A stretch of 64,000 bases of DNA from Symbiodinium natans (taxonomy: Eukaryota; Sar; Dinophyceae; Suessiales; Symbiodiniaceae). The notes under the pieces are model-generated. The model saw nothing but the letters and a program-made list of their open reading frames with translations. It was not told where the DNA came from and searched no databases. Location: positions 53,157 to 117,156 of the forward strand of contig CAJNDS010000539.1 in assembly GCA_905221605.1 (NCBI GenBank), in the 5' to 3' direction. Each line of letters opens with the position of its first letter. Positions within the stretch are counted from its first letter, which is position 1. The position numbers and the translations under genes were made by a program. Positions 40,925-50,326 of this stretch are shown here, one piece after another.

Positions 40925-43900
40925 ATGGTGGCAGCCTTTTGTCGCGCTGCAGGCGCCTGTGGACTTGCAGCTATGCGTGAGCTTTGCGTTTCATACAACT
41001 GTATGTCCTTGAAACAATCTGGCAGACTTGCAGACATTCATGCTGAACTTCGCTGTGCTTCCGTTATATGCCTTCAAGGCACGCGGACAATGGCTGGGTC
41101 ACAGCCTGTAAATTACATGAAGGCTGATGGGAGACATTTCTTTGAGGCTGGATACGGGCCCCGCTCCAACAAGCATGCAGGTGTTGCCATTTCTTTTGAT
41201 GCATCTAGGCATCATCGCAAACACCTCACCCAGGTGGCTTGGCCAACAGATCCCTGCCTTTCTGGTCGTGGTTTAGCTGTCAGGTCACGTCGACCATGCA
41301 GCGATATCACATACATCAGTGCATATGTTCCACCGGCGACACACACTGAACGAGCTCTTGTGATTACGCAGAAGCTTTTTAGATGGCTTTCCCATGTTCT
41401 CAACAAGCTCCCTGCTCGGACCACCCCAGTGCTTTGTCTGGACGCCAACGCGCGTGTTGGCGCCCAGCGTGGAGGAGGCCACCTCACATCAGAGAGCATC
41501 GGTTCGTGTGATGCTGAAACAGAAAACGGCAATGGGCCAGTTTTTCAACAGTTTCTGGAGCAATACCACCTTGTGGCGTGCAATACAATGGTTAGTGCTG
41601 GTCCAACATTCTATTCTGGCACGTTTCGCACAACTTCTCGCATCGACTACATATGTGTCCCCCAAGGTTGGTGGAGCTCACGGTTGGCGCAGAACCCGCA
41701 TGTCCTTCTTCACAAAGGTGATCGGCTACAACTCGTCAACTGTGTGAAGCGGGTTGATCACCGGCCACTGGGGGTCTGGTTGCACACTAGAAATCTGCAA
41801 TACGAAGTGCATGACCAAGTCAATTTGGATCGCGATGCAATTGTCAGATGTATCACTGCAGGTGATTCTCGTGACAGCTTCGTGGAGGCGGTACAACAAC
41901 AGTGTACAAGCAACTGGGACCGTTGGCAAGAGGCTGTGCAGCGTAACAACCCTACTGATATTTACGATGTTCTTCGTAGTACCCTTCACCGCGCCGCTTC
42001 ACAGGTTTTTCAAGAGGCTGCGATTGTTCATCCTGCTGTTGCTCGCTGTCGTGATTTGCGGCGAACAGTTCTTGTTCAAAGACGTACTGTGCGTGGTGGT
42101 TCATGCAATTTTTATGCTGGTGTGCTATACGATGCTGTTCTGGCATACAAGCATTGTAATCTTGCAAGTGCTTGCAACTTACAATTGCCTCTGAAGGCTA
42201 TGGGTCCGATTTTCTCGGCCTGGAAAGCCCAAATTCGCCTCGACAAAGCCACTCAGGAGGCAAAGCTGGCGTGTCGTCAAGCCCTCAATGTTCGTCGGGA
42301 GCATCTTGGGCTTGAGTTGCAAACGGCGTGGAGGAAACGAAGGTTGGCGGAGGCCTGGAAGCTGTGCAGGCGCATAGCGGGAGTCCACAAGGGGTCTCGC
42401 AGGAAGTGGGGCCGCACGCCTCTCACTGCTATGCCATCAACCCAACAATGGCAGAAACACCTCGCGCAAGATGCGCGTCAGGGTGGGTGGAGCGCAACAG
42501 CTGTCAGTCAGCGTTTACCCCGCCAAGGTATTGATGTGGCACACTGCCTGGTCACGCGAACACATCGCGAACATGCTGTCCGTGACTACAGAGATCTTTC
42601 GCGCTGTGTCAAACTTGGTGCGTTCCGAAAGAGTGTTCCTGATGGTGAAATCCCATTGGAAATCTGGCGGCTGGTCATATTTCCACAGGAGGTGAGAGAT
42701 CAGCAGAGATTTGGAGTGGGTCACGAGCGGTCTTTTCCAACTCCCTTCACTGCTCAACGCTGGCTAAAACAACTTCTGGCGAGTATACGTTCTGCAGGAC
42801 ATGCGCCGTGTCAATTCCAGCTCAGTGCTGGTCATTGTGTGCATAAAGCTTGCAAGCCGCACGTAGGGGAAGATAACCTATGCAGTGATGTACGCATTGT
42901 ACATGCTTTTGGGGCACTGGCCAAGCAGTACTACAGAATGTTGTGGCGCAGATCAGTAGTGCCGCACCTTCCCTCTCCCCCTGCCTTTGCATATGGTGGT
43001 GTTGTGGGCAAGCGCAGAGAAGAGGCTATTGCAGTGCAAAACATCATGGCGTTTCGACTTCGCACAAGTGGGGTTTCATCCGCGCTCAAGCTCTACGACG
43101 TGAAGAATGCTTTCCCCTCACCTGCGCATTCTAACATTCGAAGCATTTTCCAACAACTGCCTCCCTCTCAGGATGTATCAATTCTTTTACAGCACATCGT
43201 CAACCACCGGTGTGAACTCCAAGCATGTGATGGGTCAGTCTTATTGCAGCCTGGTTCTGGCATTCCGCAGGGAAGCACAATCGCCACTGAGTGTTTCAAC
43301 TTGGTGTACTGGGGCGCAATCCGCCAATTCGAAGACCAGCTGATGCCGCACAATGAGCTTCTCACCACCAACATGGAGCATTGCCCGACGGCGATCTCGG
43401 TGGCCACTACCGTTTTCGTTGACGATCTCGCGTCTCGAGTCGCAGACAACAAACCAAGTGCTCTATTCCAAAAAGTAGAAGACTCTGCTGCCCGCTTGGA
43501 TGGTGCGCTAGATCGGCTTTCAATGGTTCAGAATATATCCAAAGCTGAAGCCTTGCTTAACCTTCGAGGCCCAGGAGCTCACAAGCTTACTCGTGAAGCT
43601 TTTCTCTATGGTCAACTGGTGCCAGGCTGCAAGAAGGAAGCTCGCTACCTGGGGCCATTTTTGCATTGGGACTGTTCTTTTGCTCCTGAATGTCAACGAC
43701 GCATTGACGCTGCTAGACGTGCATGGTACGATTTTCGTGGGTTCTGGTTCAAGCGGATTGATATGCGTTTCAAATTGTTGGTTTTCAGATGCGTGGTGGT
43801 TCAAACTCTCTTATCGGGATTGGTGGCTTGGTACGTCAACGACCACTTCATCAACAAGATGGACTCTTTCCTGGTGGGGTTGCTTCGCAAACTTCTCCAA

Positions 43901-45244
43901 GGACAAGCTTGTTCTAAACAGCAGCTAGAGGATGGAAACACCAGATACCGTTCACTAACCAATCAACAGGTTCACGTTCGGGCTCGCGTGGCCTCAGTTG
44001 GCATCGAGCTTGTAGTCGCACGGCTTCGATGGCTTCAAACCATGCTTGCGAAACCCCGCGAGCATCATCAAATGTTTGCTGCGATGTTTGGTCAGTTCCC
44101 TTTCGAGAAAACACTTTCGGACCATCCGTGGCTTGTACAACTACGGAGTGATCTCAGTGACCTCTCGCAGATCGAGGAGGCTGCATGGAAATCTAACAGT
44201 GTCAAAGACAACCCTGCACACCTACTGCATGACGCTGTGCTTCGTGAAGCATTTTGCGCTGTAGATGTTTCGGAGCTCAGGGCAAAGTCCATATCTGTTC
44301 AAATCCCGCCGCCTGGCTTCACCGACGGCACAACTCAGGGTCCCGCTGTTACACGTACCGAGTTTGCAGATGGGCATGTGTGTGAATTACTCCGTGTGGA
44401 CGGCAGTATATGTGGCCAAAGATTCCAGACGCAAAAGGCTTTGTTTGCGCATCAAAGGTTTGCGCAGGATGGAGAACATGGCACCGAGGTACATGCAGCT
44501 ACCCTTGTGGTCACCAACCAGTGTCCTTTCTGCTCATCGGCGTTCAGCAGTATCGCTTCTGCAAAAAATCATTTCAGAAGAGCTCTGTTTCATGGCCGTT
44601 GCATTGCTGATAGTGCTTTTTTGCCGGTTGAGGTCACACCGTGTTATGATGTGATTTGCCTCCTATGTGACTCCGCCTTCGCTGACCATTATGCTTATCA
44701 TTGGCATGTTCGCAGTCATTTTCCGGATCTTCAGCATTCCATAGAACTTCTTGACACTTCTGGGCTCACCTTCCCTCCCCACATCGAAGTTAGCAATGAA
44801 CCTCGGCCTAGAGCAAAATCAGGGCGAGCGGCCGTCCAAGGTTCGTGCAGTCGCGCGACAGGGCATGGAGGATGCGGAGACAAAAAAGCTGCTGTCAACA
44901 CTGGCAAAGTTGTCATTGTCAAACGCAATGCAAATCAGGGCTCTTCGCAGCATCCTCTTGGAAGTGCACCAAGTTCCTGCAGCCAACCCGTACATCCAGG
45001 AGGCCATGCAAGCCACCAAAAAGTATGCGGAGGCAGCCAAGGAAATGAGTCCAAAGGACAAAGAGGAGCGCCTCGGTCTTCCTCACATCCATGTCTGGAA
45101 CGCTCTGTTGGCGGTCGCAACACGCAACTTTGGAGCAACGTGCGAAAGAGCAAGATCCCTCCCACCAAGAGTCCCTCGCAGTCCTGTTGGAGTATGCCAG
45201 CAAGTACCAGGAACAGGGGTGGAAGGCCATCCACCACGAAGTGA
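40925..45244 (+). CDS. LINE polyprotein: APE-like endonuclease, reverse transcriptase, C2H2 fingers
   Basis: 1439 codons from ATG 40925; Met17 (40973) is an equally good start. The APE-like endonuclease spans about residues 18-285: SYNCMSL (N25), ICLQGTR (G52 where the family has the metal-binding Glu), LDANAR (D173, N175), SRIDYICV and VDHRPLG (D278, H279). The reverse transcriptase spans about 560-900: motif A KLYDVKNAF (D725), motif B GIPQGS (779-784), motif C FVDDL (D833, D834) and motif D NISKAEALL. Three Cys/His fingers follow: C1153/C1163/H1176/H1185, C1200/C1203/H1216/H1223, and a canonical C1245/C1248/H1261/H1265. The last 150 codons are Ser/Gly/Arg-rich, and a better protein reads there in the +1 frame, so the functional end may be near 44.8 kb. 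It catalyses target-primed reverse transcription if active. Confidence 0.9.
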   Translation: MVAAFCRAAGACGLAAMRELCVSYNCMSLKQSGRLADIHAELRCASVICLQGTRTMAGSQPVNYMKADGRHFFEAGYGPRSNKHAGVAISFDASRHHRKHLTQVAWPTDPCLSGRGLAVRSRRPCSDITYISAYVPPATHTERALVITQKLFRWLSHVLNKLPARTTPVLCLDANARVGAQRGGGHLTSESIGSCDAETENGNGPVFQQFLEQYHLVACNTMVSAGPTFYSGTFRTTSRIDYICVPQGWWSSRLAQNPHVLLHKGDRLQLVNCVKRVDHRPLGVWLHTRNLQYEVHDQVNLDRDAIVRCITAGDSRDSFVEAVQQQCTSNWDRWQEAVQRNNPTDIYDVLRSTLHRAASQVFQEAAIVHPAVARCRDLRRTVLVQRRTVRGGSCNFYAGVLYDAVLAYKHCNLASACNLQLPLKAMGPIFSAWKAQIRLDKATQEAKLACRQALNVRREHLGLELQTAWRKRRLAEAWKLCRRIAGVHKGSRRKWGRTPLTAMPSTQQWQKHLAQDARQGGWSATAVSQRLPRQGIDVAHCLVTRTHREHAVRDYRDLSRCVKLGAFRKSVPDGEIPLEIWRLVIFPQEVRDQQRFGVGHERSFPTPFTAQRWLKQLLASIRSAGHAPCQFQLSAGHCVHKACKPHVGEDNLCSDVRIVHAFGALAKQYYRMLWRRSVVPHLPSPPAFAYGGVVGKRREEAIAVQNIMAFRLRTSGVSSALKLYDVKNAFPSPAHSNIRSIFQQLPPSQDVSILLQHIVNHRCELQACDGSVLLQPGSGIPQGSTIATECFNLVYWGAIRQFEDQLMPHNELLTTNMEHCPTAISVATTVFVDDLASRVADNKPSALFQKVEDSAARLDGALDRLSMVQNISKAEALLNLRGPGAHKLTREAFLYGQLVPGCKKEARYLGPFLHWDCSFAPECQRRIDAARRAWYDFRGFWFKRIDMRFKLLVFRCVVVQTLLSGLVAWYVNDHFINKMDSFLVGLLRKLLQGQACSKQQLEDGNTRYRSLTNQQVHVRARVASVGIELVVARLRWLQTMLAKPREHHQMFAAMFGQFPFEKTLSDHPWLVQLRSDLSDLSQIEEAAWKSNSVKDNPAHLLHDAVLREAFCAVDVSELRAKSISVQIPPPGFTDGTTQGPAVTRTEFADGHVCELLRVDGSICGQRFQTQKALFAHQRFAQDGEHGTEVHAATLVVTNQCPFCSSAFSSIASAKNHFRRALFHGRCIADSAFLPVEVTPCYDVICLLCDSAFADHYAYHWHVRSHFPDLQHSIELLDTSGLTFPPHIEVSNEPRPRAKSGRAAVQGSCSRATGHGGCGDKKAAVNTGKVVIVKRNANQGSSQHPLGSAPSSCSQPVHPGGHASHQKVCGGSQGNESKGQRGAPRSSSHPCLERSVGGRNTQLWSNVRKSKIPPTKSPSQSCWSMPASTRNRGGRPSTTK

Positions 45245-45459
45245 AGTACGCGCGCGTCCAAAAAAACTTCAGACCAGAGCTCAAGCGGTTGGAGATCAAT
45301 CTGATGGAAAACAGCCCGTCAGACAAAGTGTGGGCCATCATCAAAGCAGATCTTCGCCGAGATCAGGGAGTGCGGGAGTTGCCGGGGGTGGCACCGGCAG
45401 GGGATCTCGAACGCCAGCTTCAAAAGTTTCTGGATGATGCCAGTGGAAGTGCTAAGTGA
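44796..45459 (+). pseudogene. second LINE ORF, frameshifted, overlapping the end of the polyprotein
   Basis: Starts at ATG 44796 (+1 relative to the polyprotein) and reads a charged helical protein: SKVRAVARQGMEDAETKKLL, LHIHVW-type segments and NALLAVATRN. At about 45128-45131 (a TTT run) the protein-like frame shifts +1; removing one T joins it to LEQRAKEQDPSHQESLAVLL, NFRPELKRLEINLMENSPSD, LERQLQKFLDD, ending at TGA 45457. No nucleic-acid binding motif was recognised. The product may be a LINE accessory protein; its role is unknown. Confidence 0.5.
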
Positions 45460-45665
45460 CCATTGCAGAATGTTTGTATAGACTGTCACGTTTGCGAAGC
45501 GGCAGGCGTGCCTTGTGCTGGCGCTGTATGGCTCTCCATGCGTAGCGTTCAGCTGTTAGGTCAGTGGGCCGTAGCCCGCGCTGTAGCGCGAATCACGGCT
45601 TCTGGCTGTTCTCTGAGGGGTTTTTTGTTTGTTAGGCTTGACTCGTCTGACCTTTCCCTCCGCAG

Positions 45666-45736
<71 letters not shown>
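45666..45736. repeat. (GT)n microsatellite
   Basis: About 35 GT units with almost no interruption, roughly 205 bp after the second LINE ORF. Confidence 0.97.
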
Positions 45737-45739
45737 TGG

Positions 45740-46540
45740 AACTGTGAAACCCACCTGAGCCGCAAGCGCTTTCAGCCTCCAGAATCCCTGAAATTGCGAG
45801 GCTCCCGAACCCACCGCTGCGGAGGCCCGGACCCTGGTGGCATTTCGGTTTGCTTGCAGTCTTTCGGAGTTTCGGTGGCATGGCCCTGTCGACTCGACGG
45901 CATTCATTTATGATTCGCACAGTCTGCTGTTGTTGTTGCTGCACTGAATTGCACTGTGTACTGTCTTATGTACTTGACCACCTGAAGATGATCAGAAGGC
46001 AAGCGTCGCTCTGCAGTGCCATTTAGCATTCTCCTTGCAGCGGCCAGCGGCTTCTTCCAAAGCAATGTGTTTGCTGGCTGTGGTGATTGGGCTGTCTTGC
46101 GCAACGAAGGCTTCATGCATAGGGTGCCTTGACTCATTGACGGTCGAGCCTGGCAGGAAGCATGATGCCAGCGATCGTGTACAGGAAGTCATTCCTCCAA
46201 GTCCATCGTGAGGACCCTTCCTTCGGCTTTTGCTTTCAAGCACTTGCCCTGTTGAGACCTGCTAACTGTGTGCGGCATCGGCTCCCTACCATTGGACTTT
46301 CCACCCTTGAAAAAATGTTTTTTGAAGCTACTTAGTACCAGTCAGTTGGTTAGAAGCGGAGGTTTCCTTCTTCGGAATTGAAACTTGAACTGCCAAAGCG
46401 ACACGCCCAGCTAATGGCTGGATGGTGCCAAGGAAAGATACAACCCATGATGGGAGCATTGTGTTTTCAACTGGGTCAGCCCTGGCTTTCTCTTGCAAAC
46501 TTGCGCTACAGAACATCGTGCCAGCAGCCTTGCGTTTTCA
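45740..46540. other. no gene seen
   Basis: Candidate 3' flank of the LINE. It contains a short CTGTTGTTGTTGCTGCACTG stretch at about 45921 but no supported reading frame. Confidence 0.35.
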
Positions 46541-46543
46541 AAT

Positions 46544-46571
46544 GGGGGGGGGGGGGGGGGGGGGGGGGGGG
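46544..46571. repeat. poly-G tract
   Basis: Uninterrupted run of 28 G, the longest homopolymer in the window. Confidence 0.97.
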
Positions 46572-46579
46572 ATTGTCGG

Positions 46580-47510
46580 CGGACTGCCATGAAAGAAGGA
46601 AGCAATGCAGCATAGAACGATCCGATAGATATAGGAAAAGTGTCTTTGCCAACAATGACAGGGAAGATGGCGGCGGGGCGCCGCAAGTCCCAACCCCTCC
46701 CCCGCTTTTCTAAAGCCGCGCCAACCTGTCTGCTCAATTCAGACACTCCGATAGAAAGTTGATGATGTCAACACCCACGAATACGAACGACCAGTTCAAT
46801 TCCTCGGAGCAGCAATACACAACATGCAAAAATGACATTACAAACATCAATATTGACCCACCTCCCCCGCCCCGGCGCCCCCGCCTAAAAGACCGCGCAA
46901 GCTGGCTGTAAAGAACATCATGTCATCACGAGGAGCCTCGAAGAGCATCCATATCCTTAGTTCTATATGAGCAATGTATTTGCCAGCGGGTGCACCCTCT
47001 TCCAAACCCAGCATCCGAGCATGTCCTCACATGATTCGCAAGAAACGAAAGTTGCAGGACAGAGCGACGGGAGGTTCATCAAGACAGAACAAGAGATTCA
47101 CGAGTACGAGCATTGTGTTTGCAAGGGGCCGGGGGGTCGTTTCAAATCCTGTGAACCTTTGTTGCTCCATTAAAACGCTCCGATAGAACAATTGAAGGTG
47201 TCAAACGCTTATGCAATTACTGGGGAAATCCCGATACACAGCGCACACACACACACGCACAAGAAAGAAAATAAATTGTTGTCATCAGTTTTCAAGCGAG
47301 AGGAACAATGGCTTCCCCACAAAAAGTGTATAGAGGTCACCTCCCCCCCCCAACGGAGAAAAGGGGAGCAAAAGCGCACTCCATCCAGGTCAAGCAAGCC
47401 CAGAAAAAGCTGAGAAATCCTGATTTCTGTGAGGACCGTGTAGGTGCACCTGGGAATCGCCGTGCGGCCAGTGTGCCAGCTCGCTCACCTCAGGTGGGAT
47501 CCGGAGTGCT
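46580..47510. other. no gene seen; weak internal repetition
   Basis: The word CTCCGATAGAA followed by a TTGANG-NTGTCAA arrangement occurs near 46747 and near 47178. A C-rich CCTCCCCC stretch occurs twice (46861 and 47341). No frame with coding bias. Confidence 0.35.
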
Positions 47511-47533
47511 AGATAGTTGACAAGGCTTCTTCA

Positions 47534-47761
47534 GTGGAGAGTACTGCTTCTTGCATGTCTGAGCTGTCCGAGCTGCAAGCGATTCCCTTCCAGGATGTTT
47601 TCCAGGAGGAGAAGTGCCAGGACCATTGCGACAAGTACCTTTCACACGTGTCTTGGACTAGATACACACTGCGTACTCACACGGCTTTGCGCCACGACCG
47701 AAAAATCCCAGAAGCGGAGCATTTTTGGGTCGCAGAGCTCAATGCACCCCTGTGTCTCTGA
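47534..47761 (+). CDS. candidate exon, hypothetical protein
   Basis: Reads CMSELSELQAIPFQDVFQEE, KCQDHCDKYLSHVSWTRYTL, HDRKIPEAEHFWVAELNAPL and ends at TGA 47759. Consistently G/C-ending codons and no competing minus frame. An internal ATG at 47555 (MSELSELQ) is a plausible start. Family unknown. Confidence 0.45.
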   Translation: MESTASCMSELSELQAIPFQDVFQEEKCQDHCDKYLSHVSWTRYTLRTHTALRHDRKIPEAEHFWVAELNAPLCL

Positions 47762-47828
47762 CAGGTGCAAACGCTGCAAATCGTACTGTGTCGACCCTTT
47801 TGCACTTCCATCATCGCAATGAGCTGAG

Positions 47829-48131
47829 GTGGTTGAATCGCTTGGGGCGTTGTGGGCTCAGGGCATCCGCCCAGCCACGTGGAATGCCCCCCTGCCAGTC
47901 AACGTGCCCCAGATAGAGGCGTGGTTCCTCAAGTGGCCTTTAGCAGGCCTGCGTGACCAGCAGCCCGAACTGGCAACATGAAGCCGTGAGGCCAATGATC
48001 TTCCAGCCCCGGCTGCTGATGAGGAGGGACAGCATGAAGCTCACCAGACTCCGGATCCAGCTCCGGGGCGCATGCAGCATGAGGCACGGAGCACGGCACA
48101 GGCTAACCTGGCCTTGGTCGAAGAGTGCTAG
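47829..48131 (+). CDS. candidate exon(s) with an in-frame TGA
   Basis: After the possible acceptor GAGCTGAG the frame reads VVESLGALWAQGIRPATWNA, PLPVNVPQIEAWFLKWPLAG, RDQQPELAT, then TGA at 47979. In the same frame it continues SREANDLPAPAADEEGQHEA, HQTPDPAPGRMQHEARS, to TAG. Both halves have very high third-position G/C. The TGA may lie in an unrecognised intron, mark a nonsense mutation, or be read through. Family unknown. Confidence 0.4.
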
Positions 48132-48438
48132 TCGTGTGTTGAAGTGCATGCTGCAGAAGAGCTAAGCTACTGAGCTAAGTTGGCAGAATTTTGTTTCACG
48201 TGCAAACACGATGGTTCGAGGACGACGCTGTTACCATGACCGATGAAGAGACACTGTTCGTCCCACCTCGCCTCAGCGAGGACAGCTTCCGAAGCTGGCC
48301 ATGCCTCGTGGTTTTCGGCGGACACATTTTGTGGGGGACCACACGAGTCCAGTGACCTTTTACCTCGAGAGGTCTCAGAGGTGTAAGGTGCAGGTGGGTG
48401 AGGGGGACACTTGCAACGCTTGCAGAGCACAGCTAGTT

Positions 48439-49131
48439 TCAGGGCCAGCTGCTGTTACTCACGTCTCGGATGCTCCCGAAATGCATGAGAGAGGATATGT
48501 TCGCATGGATATCGGTCAGTGCAGCTGTGTTGCTCCATTTCTTGCGGTCCTCTACAGACTTGATCAGGACGAGCTTCTTGGGATGCCAACGGCCAACCAG
48601 CTTCTTGCAGGCCAACTGGGACTTCCCGAGTTCTCGTCGGAAACGCGTTTTCTTCTCCGCGTGGAGCCTTGCACTCTTGCACGCATTCAGCGCTACGAAG
48701 TCCGGTTCTGTGAGTTTCTCTTTCCTCTTTTGGCTTTTGATGATGTAGACGTTGCGCTGTGTGACGTTCTGGTGCCAATGAGGCCTATACTGTAGCTTTT
48801 GTAGCAAGAGCTCTCCACGCCTGCTGAGCTTCGGAGGCAACCATTCACACCCCATGCGTCTTCCACCAAGGCAACGCCTGAACAGCGATGCCGGGGCAGG
48901 CTCCAAATGCGACCACAAGGCGAAGCTGCATTGCGTTTTGCACCATCGGTGGTCTGGCGAATCTTGGAGCGCTTGCTCTACGATTGCCGCCCGAGTGCAC
49001 TGCGAGATAGCATCGTCACGGCACCAAACGTCGATCGCACTTTGTGCTTGCAAAGCCATCATTCGATTGAGGTCGCAGTTGACGGCTCCTTTTTGAAACC
49101 ACACACTCACAAGCGTAAGAAGCTCAGACAC
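48439..49131 (-). CDS. candidate ORF, 230-aa basic hypothetical protein (minus strand)
   Basis: Reads 49131 to 48439, TGA stop. The C-terminal 110 residues have strongly G/C-biased third positions: NVTQRNVYIIKSQKRKEKLT, KKTRFRRELGKSQLACKKLV, GRWHPKKLVLIKSVEDRKKW. The upper half is less certain because the plus strand reads well there (48907-49263: SVVWRILERLLYDCRPSALR). The plus strand at 48301-48795 is open too. No family recognised. Confidence 0.4.
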   Translation of the reverse strand: MSELLTLVSVWFQKGAVNCDLNRMMALQAQSAIDVWCRDDAISQCTRAAIVEQALQDSPDHRWCKTQCSFALWSHLEPAPASLFRRCLGGRRMGCEWLPPKLSRRGELLLQKLQYRPHWHQNVTQRNVYIIKSQKRKEKLTEPDFVALNACKSARLHAEKKTRFRRELGKSQLACKKLVGRWHPKKLVLIKSVEDRKKWSNTAALTDIHANISSLMHFGSIRDVSNSSWP

Positions 49132-49263
49132 GGAGCCACTCCGACACTCACATTTCGTGACTTGGTTGGGCTTTGGCCTCTGAAGGCCACTGTGGAACTT
49201 AAAGAGCTCATGTCCTTGAAGTCCCCACAGTCTTTTCCCAGCTTCGTGAGGAGTGGAACTTAA
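48907..49263 (+). CDS. candidate exon, hypothetical protein (competes with minus frame)
   Basis: Reads LRFAPSVVWRILERLLYDCR, DSIVTAPNVDRTLCLQSHHS, IEVAVDGSFLKPHTHKRKKL, then TLTFRDLVGLWPLKATVELK. A further open segment 49309-49506 (RAAAIDVHALSAWIRQGVHA) follows on the same strand. Function unknown. Confidence 0.35.
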   Translation: MRPQGEAALRFAPSVVWRILERLLYDCRPSALRDSIVTAPNVDRTLCLQSHHSIEVAVDGSFLKPHTHKRKKLRHGATPTLTFRDLVGLWPLKATVELKELMSLKSPQSFPSFVRSGT

Positions 49264-49509
49264 TTCAGCTCATGGTCAAGTCTGCCTCCCTCCCACCATC
49301 TCCCACCCTTGGACTTCCTCATGCCCACTTGGGGCCAAGAATCCTTTCCCTTCGGAAACTTGCGCGCCTCCCGAGCGGCTGCGATCGACGTCCATGCTCT
49401 TAGTGCGTGGATTCGCCAGGGCGTGCATGCCTGCACGATGACTGACTACGTCCATTTTGCCAGCGCGTTAATTCAGCATCCTGCGCAAAGATATTTTTCA
49501 CGCTAAACA

Positions 49510-50255
49510 TGCCAAAATGGCTGCGCGCCGAGTGGGAAACGAGCTTGGGAACCAGTGCGCAGTCAGGTTTATAGGGCTTAAGATGTCAGATAAAGAGTTC
49601 AGATAGAAGGTTAAGTGACTTGGGTTTAGCTTTGGGCTTAGGGACATTCAAAGGATGCTGTCAAAACCAGTCCACGCCCCAAGCTCTACTTTAGCCGTGC
49701 GCTGCAACGTAAACGTGCTGCACCTGTCAAGACAAAGAAAGCACCCTCAAGAAGTCTGTAGCCACACCCGCGCTTTGGCCAGAGCGTGACTTCTGCCGAA
49801 TGCAAGGAGACCTCTATGCAAACCGTTCCAGAGGTAAAATGGTACACCCAGCCACTCAGTCGTGAACTTCAACACGCTTAACACTTAGACGCTCAAACGC
49901 TCAGACAGCCAGATACTCAGACACTCGGATACCCACAAGTGATGAAATGACTAAGTGATTGGGTCTGGCCCGTGAAGGCTGAGAATTTAAGTGACTGAGT
50001 GACTCTGGCCTTCCAGGGTCAGACCTATGAGTTTATGTGAGTAGAAGCATTACAATGTATAAACCCCTGCCTTGCGGCAAAGAAGCGTCGGGCTTTGGCA
50101 TGGACAGTTGTCAAATTAGAGATTAGGTGGCACCAGCACATCGTTTGTTAGCAGTGAATCTGAATCGCCAGTGCGGGTACGACGCCACATTTTCGGATGG
50201 GCCATAAGGTTCAACACACCTCGAAGCAAACGCATCAAGCGGATCCTACCGAGTA
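49510..50255. repeat. degenerate short tandem words, no gene seen
   Basis: About 49870-49930 carries five or six degenerate ACNCTCAGAC units. Around 49575-49650 and 49935-50040 there are repeated TTAAGTGACT and GTGACT words and a paired CTGGCC/GGCCAG arrangement. No supported frame. Confidence 0.4.
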
Positions 50256-50326
50256 ATGTCAGAAAATGCAACAATTCTCGCGGGCCACGTTAATCAGCGT
50301 TCAACATTGCGAAGCACCTCATCCAA

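Larger units (their letters stand above)
40925..45459 (+). mobile_element. LINE-type non-LTR retrotransposon, near-intact coding region
   Basis: One long ORF with endonuclease, reverse transcriptase and zinc-finger regions, plus an overlapping second ORF. Outer boundaries are not determined: no poly-A tail or target-site duplication is visible, and a (GT)n tract lies about 205 bp beyond the second ORF. The ORF length without disabling stops implies recent activity. Confidence 0.85.

Noticed and set aside
11780-45890. Minus-strand MPPKLRKAA near 11824 and MPPKLRKTA near 45880, differing mostly at synonymous positions
   Set aside because: At 11.8 kb a different minus frame has much stronger coding bias, and the similarity stops after about ten codons. 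Probably coincidence.
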